Shown here piece after piece: positions 8,055-17,800 of a stretch of 64,000 nt of DNA. The notes below the pieces were generated by a model. The model was not told where the DNA came from, searched no databases, and was given only the letters and a program-made list of their open reading frames with translations. The stretch is taken from NCBI GenBank assembly GCA_015709595.1, contig CP054178.1:2671205-2735204 (forward strand). The letters are read 5' to 3'. Origin of the DNA: Phycisphaeraceae bacterium (GTDB taxonomy: Bacteria; Planctomycetota; Phycisphaerae; Phycisphaerales; SM1A02). The stretch's first letter is position 1. Each line of letters opens with the position of its first letter. The translations under genes and the position numbers were made by a program.

Positions 8055-10177
8055 CGGGGGTTCTTCCGCAGGTAGTCCTCCAGCATGCCGGTCTGCCAGG
8101 CGCAGAAGATGAACTGGTCGGCAGCGTCGCGGATACGCAGCGACAGGGGCTTGCCCTGCCCGTGGCCGCCTTCGCGGTCGACCCAGAGCAGGATGGGCTT
8201 CGTCTCGTGGTCGTTGGCGGCGAGCGCCTGCATCCTGGCCACCATCTTGCGGGCATGGTTGGGGTGAACGCGGTTGTCGTTCTCACCCGCGGTGAAGAGC
8301 ACCGCCGGATACTTCACGCCCGGCTTGATGTTGTGGTAGGGCGAGTAGCGGCGCAGCCACTGGAAGTGGGTGGGGTCATCCGGCGAGCCGTACTCGGGAA
8401 TCCAGAACTTCGCCATCAGGAAGTGGTGGTATCGCAGCATGTCCAGCAGGGGCACCGCAGAGATGGCCGCGGCGAACAGGTCAGGCCGCTGCGTCACCGC
8501 CACGCCCGTGAGCAGACCGCCGTTGGATCCGCCCTGGCAGGCGAGCCGCTCGGGCCTGGTGTAGCCGTTGGCGATGAGGTATTCCGCTGCGGCGTAGAAG
8601 TCGTCGAAGACGTTCTGCTTGTTCTCGAGCATGCCGGCGCGGTGCCAGTCCTCGCCGTACTCGCTGCCGCCTCGAAGGTTGGCGACGGCGTAGACGCCGC
8701 CCATCTCGAACCAGGGGAAGCGCGTGGGCGTGAACGAGGGCGTCAGGGAGATGTTGAAGCCGCCGTAGCCATAGAGGATGCAGGGGTTCTCGCCGTTGAG
8801 GACCAGCCCCTTCTTATGCACGATGAACATGGGCACGCGCGTGCCATCCCTGGAGGCGAAGAAAACCTGCTTCACCTCGACCGTGGAGGGATCAACGGGA
8901 ACTTCCGGTCTCGCCCACAGGGCGAGTTGCGGCCTCGGCTCCGCCAGGTCGAGCCGATAGATCGACGGCGGGGTATTGAAGCTCGTGAAGGTCAGGAACG
9001 CCTCGGTGCGGTCATCGCGGGTGACGATGCCCGCCGTGCCGATGCCGGGCAGGGCGATCTCGCCCAGCGACTTGCCCGAATAGGTGAACTGCTCCAGTCG
9101 GCTGGTGGCGTCCACCTGGTACGAGGCCACCATGCGGCCTCGCGCCTGGCTGACGCTCTGCAGCACGGCGTCCTTGCGCTCGGGCAGAATCAGCGTCCAG
9201 TTCTCCCGCGCGGGATTATTCAGATCAACCGCGTACAGACAGCCGTTGGGCGCGTTGAGCGTGGTGAAGAGGTAGAGCGTGTCCCCCTGCACGAATTCGG
9301 CCTCGAAGCGCGCATCCAGACCCACGGCGATCGGCACACGGTCGATCTCGCCCGTTCGCCGCCATTGGTCGGCGTCGAACACCAGGACTTCCTGCTTGGC
9401 CCAGCCCTCGAAGATGGAGATGACCACCCAGCGTCCATCGCGGGTGATGCTGGCGCTGGGAATGCGGCTGGGTGCGTCCTGGCGCAGGATTTCGGAATCC
9501 TGCCGATGGTGCGTCCCCAGCAGGTGCATCTTGTAGACGCGGGAGTAGGCGTCCTTGGGATTCTCCAGCATGCCGTAGGTGAAGCCGGTGTTGTCCGCCA
9601 GCCAGCCGGTGAAGACCACCTTGCCCTGGATCTCATCCGCCAGCCAGCGCCCGCTGGTCACGTCCATGACGTAGAGCACGGTCATCTCGTCGCCAGCGTG
9701 GGAGAGCCCGAAGGCGAGCAGCGAGCCGTCCTCGCTGGGGACGAACCAGTCGAGCGCGTACAAACCCTTCTCATCGAGCGTGTTGGGGTTGAGCAGAACG
9801 CGAGGCGTGCCGTCATGCCCTTCGCGCAGGTAGAGAACCGCCTGGTTCTCCGTTCCCTTGCGCTCGGTGTAGAAGTAGCGGTCGCCGCGCATCGAGGGAG
9901 CGGAGACCGTGCCGATCGACATGAGTTCGGCGAGTCGGGCCTCGATGTCCTTGCGGGCGGGCAGCCGATCGAGAACGGATCGGGTGTGGTCGTTCTGCGC
10001 GGTGGTCCAGGCGCGAACCTCCTCACTCTCGCTTTCAAGCGGCTCGAGCCAGCGGTATTCATCGACGATGCGATGGCCGTGCATCTCGTCGGTCACGGGC
10101 CGCTGTTCGGTGGCGGGGGGGCCGGCAAGGGTCAGCGGCGCGATGGCGAGAGCGGAAGCGGCGAGGAGCAGTCGCAT
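8051..10177 (-). CDS. Prolyl oligopeptidase, S9A family
   Basis: A 708-residue serine peptidase that cuts short peptides after proline. An N-terminal signal peptide ([21 protein letters not shown]) suggests a periplasmic enzyme. A seven-bladed propeller domain (about 90-430) precedes the alpha/beta-hydrolase domain with the nucleophile motif GGSNGG, the acid in [12 protein letters not shown] and the His in [12 protein letters not shown] 10177 is preceded by GGAG at 8 nt and starts the signal peptide; GTG 10204 upstream would add nine residues. Confidence 0.95.
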   Translation of the reverse strand: MRLLLAASALAIAPLTLAGPPATEQRPVTDEMHGHRIVDEYRWLEPLESESEEVRAWTTAQNDHTRSVLDRLPARKDIEARLAELMSIGTVSAPSMRGDRYFYTERKGTENQAVLYLREGHDGTPRVLLNPNTLDEKGLYALDWFVPSEDGSLLAFGLSHAGDEMTVLYVMDVTSGRWLADEIQGKVVFTGWLADNTGFTYGMLENPKDAYSRVYKMHLLGTHHRQDSEILRQDAPSRIPSASITRDGRWVVISIFEGWAKQEVLVFDADQWRRTGEIDRVPIAVGLDARFEAEFVQGDTLYLFTTLNAPNGCLYAVDLNNPARENWTLILPERKDAVLQSVSQARGRMVASYQVDATSRLEQFTYSGKSLGEIALPGIGTAGIVTRDDRTEAFLTFTSFNTPPSIYRLDLAEPRPQLALWARPEVPVDPSTVEVKQVFFASRDGTRVPMFIVHKKGLVLNGENPCILYGYGGFNISLTPSFTPTRFPWFEMGGVYAVANLRGGSEYGEDWHRAGMLENKQNVFDDFYAAAEYLIANGYTRPERLACQGGSNGGLLTGVAVTQRPDLFAAAISAVPLLDMLRYHHFLMAKFWIPEYGSPDDPTHFQWLRRYSPYHNIKPGVKYPAVLFTAGENDNRVHPNHARKMVARMQALAANDHETKPILLWVDREGGHGQGKPLSLRIRDAADQFIFCAWQTGMLEDYLRKNPR

Positions 10178-10195
10178 GATGAACTCCGGGTGTTT

Positions 10196-10445
10196 CAGTG
10201 GCACGGGCGTCCCCGCCCGTCAACTTTTTGATCGGTGGCGCAGGCGTCCCCGCCTGCGATCGGTGAGTCGGGCTCAACGCCCGATTCACTGATGCGATGC
10301 CGGGGGATGATACCGTAGCCGGCGTGCGACGCTGCATCGCCCCTCGCGGTGACGATCTTGGGTCGGGCGGCTGTGTCGGTGTCGGCATTGTTCGACCGGC
10401 CATTGAGGCCGGTCGGATGATGGCAGACGGGACGCCTGCGCCACC
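10196..10445. repeat. Cluster of dispersed intergenic palindromes
   Basis: The gap between the peptidase and map genes carries several imperfect palindromes of one family. One is at 10196-10224 (GGCACGGGCGTCCCCGCCCGTC) and one at 10231-10263 (GGCGCAGGCGTCCCCGCCTGCG, flanked by GATCGG). Others are at 10263-10290 (GAGTCGGGCTCAACGCCCGATTC), 10395-10420 (GACCGGCC..GGCCGGTC) and a half-copy to 10445 (GACGGGACGCCTGCGCCACC). Related copies occur near 11385-11450, 14036-14086 and 27664-27745. They look like REP-type elements. Confidence 0.75.
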
Positions 10446-10456
10446 GTGTGGGATTC

Positions 10457-11275
10457 TCACGCCGCGCCCACGATGTCCGGCAACTGATCCATCCCCTCGG
10501 TCAGGTCGCGGGGGCCGGACTCGGTCACCATCACATCCGCCTCGTAGTGAACCGCCAGCGAGCCGTCGGCGGTGAAGATGGGCCACTCGCGACCGACGGA
10601 CACGGTCTGAGAGGTTCCGCGTGCGATCATCGGCTCCACCGCCAGCAGCAGGCCGGGCTGCATGATGAGGTCCGAATCGGGCCACTCGCCGGGGTATCGC
10701 GGCAGGATGTTGGACACGAAGGGCGGGCCGTGCAGTTTGCGGCCGTAGCCGTGTCCGCCCAGTCCCTGCACCAGGTGAAAGCCGCACTCCTTCTCCACGT
10801 AGGGCTGCACCGCGGCGGCCCAGTCTGAAAGTCGATGACCGGGTCGCAGCGCGGCGATGCCACGCCGCAAGGACTCACGCCCGCACCGCATGAGCGCCAT
10901 CGCCTCATCGGTGGCGTGGCCGATGGCGTACGTCCACGCGGCGTCGCCGATGAAGCCCTGGTGACGAACGCCGATGTCGATGGAGAACACATCACCCGGT
11001 TTGAGCGGAGGCAGGCGCATGGTGTGCGTCCCATGCACGATGCAGTGATTGAGCGACAGGCAGGCGTGGCTGGGAAAGGGTGGATGCCCTCGAATCTTGT
11101 AGTGCAGAAAGCAACTGCGGCAGTTGAGGTCCGCCAGCGTGCGACCCACGAAGGAGTCAACTTCCGGCAGCGTGAGACCGGGCCGCAGAAACTCCACGAG
11201 CCGCTCGTGCGTCCGCACCACGCACTGGGCGGCGGCGGCCGCGGCGTCCACATCGATCATGCTGGTCACGACCAT
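10457..11275 (-). CDS. map: Methionine aminopeptidase, type I
   Basis: Removes the initiator methionine from nascent proteins in the cytosol, using two metal ions. The 272-residue product has the five ligands in order: Asp in FSIDIGV, Asp in GDAAWTY, His in GLGGHGYGR, Glu in LAVEPMI and Glu in HYEADVMVTE. Length fits the type I enzyme with no zinc-finger extension. ATG 11275 was chosen because the in-frame sequence upstream is not family-like. TACTAT lies 9 nt before the start, so the leader may be very short. Confidence 0.95.
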   Translation of the reverse strand: MVVTSMIDVDAAAAAAQCVVRTHERLVEFLRPGLTLPEVDSFVGRTLADLNCRSCFLHYKIRGHPPFPSHACLSLNHCIVHGTHTMRLPPLKPGDVFSIDIGVRHQGFIGDAAWTYAIGHATDEAMALMRCGRESLRRGIAALRPGHRLSDWAAAVQPYVEKECGFHLVQGLGGHGYGRKLHGPPFVSNILPRYPGEWPDSDLIMQPGLLLAVEPMIARGTSQTVSVGREWPIFTADGSLAVHYEADVMVTESGPRDLTEGMDQLPDIVGAA

Positions 11276-11384
11276 GATGCGTCGATAGTACGATGAATCG
11301 CGGGAAAGTCGATGGGGAAACAATCGCGGCGCCGCGTTCCGAGCCGCGCGTGGATCGTGCCAGACCACCGACCATTACTCGACG

Positions 11385-11450
11385 GGCTGTTGAGACCCGG
11401 TGAGTGATCGCAGGCGAGACGCCCGCGCCACTGGACGCCCGCGCCACTGC
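11385..11450. repeat. Dispersed intergenic palindrome copies
   Basis: The gap between map and hutI holds two or three copies of the family described at 10196-10445: GATCGCAGGCGAGACGCCCGCGCCACTG followed directly by a second GGACGCCCGCGCCACTG. The remainder of the gap shows no gene. Confidence 0.65.
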
Positions 11451-11460
11451 AAACAAGTCA

Positions 11461-12723
11461 TCAACCCGGTTCGACGGCGCAGGCGTCGTCGAATCGATCG
11501 AGAATCAGGTGGCCATCGACGATGACCACGCGCGGACCAGGCGCGGCCACCTCGAACGCCAGCTCCCGCTCATCCGTGGCGTCGAGGATCTGGATGTCCG
11601 CGCGCTTGCCCGGCTCGAGCGAACCGACCTCGTCGTCCAGCCGCAGCACGCAGGCGGCGTTGTAGGTGGCGGCGGTAATGGCTTCCGCGGGCGCGAGCCG
11701 CAGGTGGCGGCACGCCAGCGCGATGATGAACGGCATCGACGAGGTGGGAGATGAGCCAGGGTTGCAGTTGGTGGCGATGGCCAGCGCGCCCCCGGCATCC
11801 ACCAGCGCACGGGCTGGGGCGTAGCGACCGTTGAGGTGGAAGCCGCAGCCCGGCAGCGCCACCGCCATGGTGCCGCTGCGGGCCAGCATCTCCAGGTCGC
11901 GGGGCGTGGTCGCTTCCAGGTGATCCACGCTCACCGCGCCCATGTCCACCGCCAGTCGAGCGGCGCCCAGGGAGTGGAACTGATCGGCGTGGACGCGGAT
12001 GGGGCAGCCCAGCGCCGCCGCCTCCTCGAAGTACCGCCTCGTCTCGTCCAGCGACCAGGCGCCTTCCTCGCAGAAGGCGTCGGCGGTGATGCCCGGAAAC
12101 TCCTGGGCCGCGGCCCGCAGCGTGACGTTGATGGTCTCCTCGACGAAGTCAGGCCGGTCGCGGTCGATGGCGTGTGCGCCGAGAAACGTCGGGATGACTC
12201 GAAGCGGCGTGCGCGAGGCCGCCTCGCGGATCGCCCGCAGCATCTTGATTTCATCCTCCGGGGTCAGCCCGTATCCGGATTTCACTTCGACCGTCGCCGT
12301 GCCCATGTGGGCCATGCGCTCCAGCCGATGGAGCAGCGACTCGGCCAACTCGTGCTGGGCCGCCTGACGCACCGCGCGCACCGTGGACATGATGCCCCCC
12401 CCCGCGCGAAGAATGTCGAGGTAGTCGGTGCCGGCGATCTTCATTTCGAACTCATCCAGCCGGTCGCCCGCCCAGCAGGCGTGGGTGTGGCAGTCCACGA
12501 AGGCGGGCATGACCACGCGATGGCGGGCGTCGATGATCGCCCCGGCGCGCTGCAGCAGATGGGGCGGGGGGTCGCCGGTTCCGATGTCGGCGATGCGTTC
12601 TCGATCCAGTCGAATCCAGCCGTGCGGGATCACGCCCAGGTCGCGCAGGTCGCGGCCTCTTCGCGGGCCGGATGGACCGGCCAGCGTCAGCAGCCGCGCG
12701 CGGTGGATGAGCATGCCGTTCAT
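11461..12723 (-). CDS. hutI: Imidazolonepropionase
   Basis: Third enzyme of histidine degradation. It opens imidazolone propionate to N-formimino-glutamate and belongs to the amidohydrolase superfamily. The 420-residue product has the HxH metal motif in DCHTHACWAGDR, the EVKSGYGL segment, HADQFH, and the Asn/Asp signature ATNCNPGSSPTSSMP near the C-terminus. The start overlaps the stop of the upstream ureohydrolase gene (ATGA, 12720-12723), so the two form an operon of adjacent pathway steps. An ATG nine bases further in is an alternative start. Confidence 0.95.
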   Translation of the reverse strand: MNGMLIHRARLLTLAGPSGPRRGRDLRDLGVIPHGWIRLDRERIADIGTGDPPPHLLQRAGAIIDARHRVVMPAFVDCHTHACWAGDRLDEFEMKIAGTDYLDILRAGGGIMSTVRAVRQAAQHELAESLLHRLERMAHMGTATVEVKSGYGLTPEDEIKMLRAIREAASRTPLRVIPTFLGAHAIDRDRPDFVEETINVTLRAAAQEFPGITADAFCEEGAWSLDETRRYFEEAAALGCPIRVHADQFHSLGAARLAVDMGAVSVDHLEATTPRDLEMLARSGTMAVALPGCGFHLNGRYAPARALVDAGGALAIATNCNPGSSPTSSMPFIIALACRHLRLAPAEAITAATYNAACVLRLDDEVGSLEPGKRADIQILDATDERELAFEVAAPGPRVVIVDGHLILDRFDDACAVEPG

Positions 12724-13595
12724 TCCGTGCTCCGGGTGGCGAAACCCGCCACGAAGGACAGGAACAGACGCGCCGCCAGCCGCGCGGTGCGCCCGTCGGA
12801 GTCGTAGGTCGGGTTCAGCTCCATGATGTCAAAGGACCGGACGCGTCGGTCGGCTCCGGCGCGGAAGGCGGCGTCGTCCGCCTGCCGCGCGCTCATCCCC
12901 ACGGGATTGATCGCGCTCACGCCCGGGGCTTCAGCGCTCGACACGGCGTCGAGGTCGAATGAGACGAACAGGTGCTCGCCGTGGATCGACTCGGGCGTGG
13001 AATCGTGCGTGAATCCGCCGTGCGTGCGGAACCACTCCACGTGCTCGCGCGAGTTGGCGAAGGGGTCCAGTCCCACCACGTGCAGTTCCCGGCAGGTGGT
13101 GTCCAGCCGAATCCTGCGGAACGGCATGCCCGAACCGGGCTCCTCGCGGACATCCAGGTGCGCGTCGTAGTACAGGCCGACGATGTGGGGGTGCTTCGCG
13201 GTCACCGCGCGAATCACCGGCCACGTGAGGTCGTGTCCGCCTCCGACGCAGACCGGCGTCAGACCCAGGTCGAGCAGTTCCGCAACGCGCCGGGTGACGG
13301 CGTCGTGCGTGTGTTCGAGTGATGATCTTGGCTGCACGTCGCCCGCGTCGAACACGCCCACCGACGCCGGGTCGATGCGGGTCGGCCCGTGATAGTTGGC
13401 GCCGTAGCGCACCAGGGCCCGGCGGAAAGCGGCCGGACCGTCCCGCGCCCCCAGCCGCCCGTGGTTCAGCCCCACCCCGGTGTCGTCCGGAAGACCGAGC
13501 AAGGCGATGGCGCAGCCCTCGGGAGACGCGGTGCGGATCTCCGCGGCAAAGCGACCGGGCCGGGCGGCGGCGTACGGATGGTCGTTCTCGGCCAT
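12720..13595 (-). CDS. hutG: Formimidoylglutamase / arginase-family hydrolase
   Basis: A binuclear manganese enzyme of the ureohydrolase fold. Coupling to hutI points to cleavage of formimidoylglutamate to glutamate and formamide. Metal ligands are visible in VGGGHDLTW, YYDAHLDV and SFDLDAVSSAEAPG. The product is 291 residues, normal for the family. ATG 13595 is preceded by GGAG at about 9 nt; the frame upstream is not family-like. The ureohydrolase family is certain. Arginase or agmatinase activity is less likely given the neighbour. Confidence 0.88.
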   Translation of the reverse strand: MAENDHPYAAARPGRFAAEIRTASPEGCAIALLGLPDDTGVGLNHGRLGARDGPAAFRRALVRYGANYHGPTRIDPASVGVFDAGDVQPRSSLEHTHDAVTRRVAELLDLGLTPVCVGGGHDLTWPVIRAVTAKHPHIVGLYYDAHLDVREEPGSGMPFRRIRLDTTCRELHVVGLDPFANSREHVEWFRTHGGFTHDSTPESIHGEHLFVSFDLDAVSSAEAPGVSAINPVGMSARQADDAAFRAGADRRVRSFDIMELNPTYDSDGRTARLAARLFLSFVAGFATRSTE

Positions 13596-13729
13596 GACAC
13601 GGGGCTCCGAATGGCCACGCAGGGAGCGAACCTCGCCGAGCGTCGCGCATAGCATAGTGCGTTCACCCGCTGGGGCGCGGCCTCGGCGGCGCGATTCGCC
13701 CCGGTCAGTTCCCTCCACGTCCGACAGCC

Positions 13730-14026
13730 ATGCCCACGTACGTCTACGCCATCGTGAACCCCGACGGGACGGACGGCGACACGTTCGAGATCGTGCAGCG
13801 CATGTCCGACCCCGCCCTGACCAGACATCCTGACACGGGCCAGCCCGTCCGCCGCGTGCCCACCAGGCCGATCATTCCCGGTGCGGGGTCGGATCATCAC
13901 ACCCGGAAACTGCTGAGCGACAAGAACCTCCATTCGATGGGGTTCACGAAGTATCAGAAGTCAGGCGACGGGTACTACGAGAAGAAGGCCGGTCAGGGGC
14001 CGAATGTGATATCGGCCAACGATTGA
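13730..14026 (+). CDS. FmdB-like protein lacking the zinc-ribbon cysteines
   Basis: A 98-residue protein whose N-terminus follows the FmdB pattern (MPTYVY, then TFEIVQRMSDPALTRHP and GQPVRRV). The four metal-binding cysteines are absent: the first CxxC is replaced by an insertion (AIVNPDGTDGDT) and the second by HPDTG. The rest (GFTKYQKSGDGYYEKKAG) is typical of planctomycete homologues. FmdB proteins were named as putative regulators but their function is unproven, and without cysteines this copy cannot form a zinc ribbon. It is divergent from hutG. Confidence 0.85.
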   Translation: MPTYVYAIVNPDGTDGDTFEIVQRMSDPALTRHPDTGQPVRRVPTRPIIPGAGSDHHTRKLLSDKNLHSMGFTKYQKSGDGYYEKKAGQGPNVISAND

Positions 14027-14035
14027 AAATGTGAA

Positions 14036-14086
14036 GGGATCGCAGGCGAGACGTCCGCGCCGCCACGTTTGCGCCACTGGCGGGCG
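14036..14086. repeat. Dispersed intergenic palindrome copy
   Basis: A diverged copy of the family at 10196-10445: GATCGCAGGCGAGACGTCCGCGCC followed by GCCACGTTTGCGCCACTGG, just after the FmdB-like gene. Confidence 0.6.
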
Positions 14087-14125
14087 GACTGGATGTGCTC
14101 GCCCCCCGTCATTGGTCGGGCGATC

Positions 14126-14131
14126 TACACT
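14126..14131 (+). promoter_or_regulatory. Putative -10 element, leaderless start
   Basis: TACACT lies exactly 5 nt before ATG 14137, so transcription would begin at or near the start codon. No ribosome site precedes the ATG. The same TANNNT-5nt-ATG spacing recurs at 27748, 40529 and 41859. Confidence 0.4.
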
Positions 14132-14136
14132 GGCCC

Positions 14137-14799
14137 ATGGAGATGACACCCGAGCGATGGGCATTCACCGCCGCATACCTGCGCGAGGTGTTCGGCGATC
14201 AGGACGATCACCTCGCGGGCCTGATGTGCGAGGCGACTGCCGCCGGGCTGCCGGACATCGCGGTGAGCGCGGACGTGGGGCGGCTGCTGATGCTGCTCAC
14301 CTCGCTGGCGGGGGCGCGGGTGGCGATCGAGGTCGGCACGCTGGCGGGGTACTCCGGCATCTGGATCGCCCGCGGACTGGCGCCGGGCGGTCGGCTCATC
14401 ACCATCGAGTACGAGCCGAAGCATGCGAACTTCGCCAGGCGGCAGTTCGAGCGAGCCGGGGTGTCCGACCGGGTGGACCTGCGCGTGGGCGCGGCCCTGA
14501 ACGTGTTGCCGACGCTGGCCAAGGAACTCGGTCCGGCGTCGGTAGACGTGGTATTCCTTGACGCGGTGAAAACCGAGTACCCGGCATACTGGGAGATCGT
14601 GCGTCCGATGATCCGACCGGGCGGGCTGATTCTGGCCGACAACGTGCTGGGCGGCGGATCGTGGTGGATCGACAACGCTGGCGAGCCGTCGCGCGACGCC
14701 GCGGACCGGTTCAACCGGCTGGTGGCCGGCGATCCGCACTTCGAGGCGGTGGCGGTTCCGCTGCGCGAGGGTGTGCTCATCGGCCGCCGCGTACGGTAA
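14137..14799 (+). CDS. O-methyltransferase, class I SAM-dependent
   Basis: A 220-residue methyltransferase of the catechol/caffeoyl-CoA O-methyltransferase family, which methylates hydroxyl groups of small aromatic compounds using S-adenosylmethionine. SAM motif I reads AIEVGTLAGYSGIWIARGL. The acidic residue after strand 2 is in LITIEYEP, and metal-binding positions lie in VVFLDAVKTEYPAYWE and ILADNVLGGGSWW. ATG 14137 (MEMTPERWAF) gives a full-length family member. Substrate unknown. Confidence 0.9.
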   Translation: MEMTPERWAFTAAYLREVFGDQDDHLAGLMCEATAAGLPDIAVSADVGRLLMLLTSLAGARVAIEVGTLAGYSGIWIARGLAPGGRLITIEYEPKHANFARRQFERAGVSDRVDLRVGAALNVLPTLAKELGPASVDVVFLDAVKTEYPAYWEIVRPMIRPGGLILADNVLGGGSWWIDNAGEPSRDAADRFNRLVAGDPHFEAVAVPLREGVLIGRRVR

Positions 14800-14836
14800 C
14801 GGCGTGACCGACCCGATCGCGTCGCGAGCGCGCCTC

Positions 14837-17800
14837 TCACTGGACGCGCTTCAGCAGATCCTCCACGCAGGCCTTGAGCTGGGCGTCGTGGTCGCGTGAT
14901 TCGTCCTCCGGCGTCTGGTGGATCACGATGTCCGGCATGGCCCCGTTGTTCTCCATGTCGGTGCCGTCGGGCAGGTACCACCCGCGGAAGGGCGTGCGCA
15001 CCGACGTGCCGTCGATGAGCGACGCGGCGCCCGTAGAGATGACGCCACCGTAGGTCTGCTGTCCTACCAGCGTGCCGCGCTTGAGCGTCTTGAAGGCGTG
15101 CGAGACGATTTCCGCGTTGGAGAAACTCTTCTCGTTGCACATCATGTTCACGGGCCTGATATACCGCTGGATATAGAGACGGTCCTGCGGGTAACCGTCG
15201 GTGACGGAGGAGTCGGCTCCGCGCGGCACGGTGTAGGCGTGCGGCTGGACCATGATGGACGACAGCACCAGGTCGGCGGTGGAGCCGCCTCCGTTGTTGC
15301 GCACGTCGATGATGAGCCCCAGCCGCCCTTCCGCCGCGGCGTAGAGATCGCGTTCGAACTCATTGAGCGACGGCGCGTTCATGCCTCGGATGTGCAGGTA
15401 GCCCAGTTTGCCCCCGGACCACTCGTGAACAAGCTGCTGATTGCGCCGCTGCCAGGCATCGTATTGCAGGTCCACTTCCGCCCCGGCGCTGACGGGCGTC
15501 AGCAGAAGGCGAAGATTGGTCGCCGCCCCGTCCTCGCCGGTGCGACTGACGTCGATCGCCGTCTCCTGACCCACGCGACCCGTCAGGCGGGCTTCAAGTG
15601 TGTCGAGGGGCGCGACCGGCTCGAAGTCGATGCCGGTGATGATGTCCCCTATGCGCAGCGCCATCGGTCCTTCCGCCGCGGGAGAGCGGGGAATCACGTG
15701 GGTCACGCGGAAGCCGTTGTCCACGACCTCGTATCGCACGCCCAGCCGCCCCTGCGCCTCCCGGATGGGCGAGGGCGTGCCCGGCGAGTTGACGCCCAGG
15801 TGCGAGCCGTTCAACTCGCCCAGCAGGTACGCCGCCACGTAATTGAACTCATCCGCCGTGCGCGACTGACGGGCCAGCGCCAGGTACTTCGTCGTCAGGC
15901 CTTCCCAGTCGAGATCCTTCATGGTGGGGTGGTAGAAGACCTCGCCGAGAATGCGGGCCGCTTCGCGGAACTTCTGATCCGCCTGCTGCTGCAGGTCGAT
16001 GCGCATGCGGTCGCTGATGTCGATGTACTCGACTGACCCGCCGTTGACCGGAACCATGCCGGCGCGCCCGCCATCGACGAACACCACCTTGTCGCCCGTC
16101 ACGGTGAGATGCTGCACCGACACGCTGGAGTGGAGGCGCTTCTGGTCGCTGCCGTCCCACTTGATGGAGAAAAGCCCGCTGGTCTCGCCCGAGGAGGTGA
16201 AGACCAGCCGGTCGCCCGCGGGCGTGATCTCCAGGTTGCGCTCACTGCCCCCGATGTTGGACGCACGACGGAGGCGCAGGTAGGCGTCGTCCGTGTCGTA
16301 GGTGCGCCCCGCGGGAGGATCGGCGGGCTTGTCCGAGATCGCCAGCGGCTTGCGCTTCTTAGCCGCGTCGATCGCTTCCTTGAAGTATTTCTCCCGGTCC
16401 ACCGGCGCCATGGCCTCGAGGTTCCGGTCGAGGAACACCATCCATACGTCGTATTCTTCGTTGAGACGCTCGGAGACGAAGGCCAGCACCTTGCCGTCAG
16501 CGCTCAGCCGGGGCTGCTCGTCGTTGTCGGGGTGCCGCGACAGGTTCACCGGAGGCGATGATCCGTCCGCCGGGGCCAGCCATACATCGGCATTGAAGTT
16601 GCGATCGTTGACGCTGTAGAGGATGTGCCTCGAATCATCGGTCCAGCGCCAGTCGATGGAGAAGTCCCACCCGGTGAGGAACGTGCGTTCATCTCCCGTC
16701 GTCAGATCGCGGATCACGATGTCGCCTCGTCCGCGGCGGAAGGACAGCCATCTCCCGTCCGGCGAGGGGCGCGGCGCCCGGTCATGCGCCGAGGTCACGA
16801 CCACCGGCTCGATGGTGAAGGTGACCGCGTCATGCCACCGCGTCGCGGGGTCGGGCTTCTTCGGCTCCTCCTTCTTCGGCTCCTCTTTCCTGGGCTCCTC
16901 CTGGCCGGCCTGCTCACCCTGTCCAGCAGCGGCGCCTTCCGAAGGCGGGTCGGCGGCGGGTTTCGACTCTTCAACGGGAGCGGCGGGCCTTGGCCTGGCG
17001 GCTTCGTCAAAGGACGCCTTGATCTCGCCGCGCGTCACCGCCACGGTGGCGGCGTAGATGCTTTCTGTCCCGTCGCTGTCGGACACGAAGTACAGACGCG
17101 AACCGTCGGGTGACCAGGCGATGTCCTTCTCTCGAGCGTGGCTGGCGGTCACGCGGCGGGTGGGACTCCCGGACTCCACGTTCCGCACGTACACCTCGCC
17201 ATACGCCACCACCGCCATCACCTTGCCGTCCGGGCTGAGAGCGGCCTCGGAGACGCGGCGATCCACCGTGAGGAGCTGAATGTTGTCCGACTCGTCCTCG
17301 CCGGCCGTGATCGTGAGCGGCCTGGGTTCGGCGTTCTGATTGCGCAGGTCGAGGGTGTAGAGCGTGTCCCACGCGACGAGAACCGCCGTGGCGCCGTCGG
17401 CGGCGACATCGTAATCCCAGATGTCGCGGTCCTGAAAGCTGGTGGCCCGCGCGAGGGCCCGCTCGCCGTCATCCGCGCTCATGCGGAAGAGGTTGACGCA
17501 GCCGAAATCGCGATCGGAGAGGAAGTAGATGGTGCGTCCAGCGCCCCACAGCGCCTTGCCGTCGTTGCCGTCGTACGTGGTGAGCTGCGTAAAGGCGCCG
17601 TTGGATCGGTTGAACGTCCACACATTTCGGTTGTCCGGCCCGCGATAGCCGCGTCGTGACCAGGCCGACCCGCCCCGCGTGAAGGCGACAGTGGACCCGT
17701 CCGCGCTCTGCGACGGTTCGGCGCCGAAGGCGTCATGCACGCGCCGGAGCGCCCCGCCCTCCGTGGGCACCATGTAGGGGCGCGGCGCACGGTACACGTC

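Noticed and set aside
8162-10231. Open frame of 689 codons on the plus strand
   Set aside because: Antisense to the prolyl oligopeptidase gene, whose catalytic motifs are certain; the shadow product is His/Gly/Arg-rich without domains.
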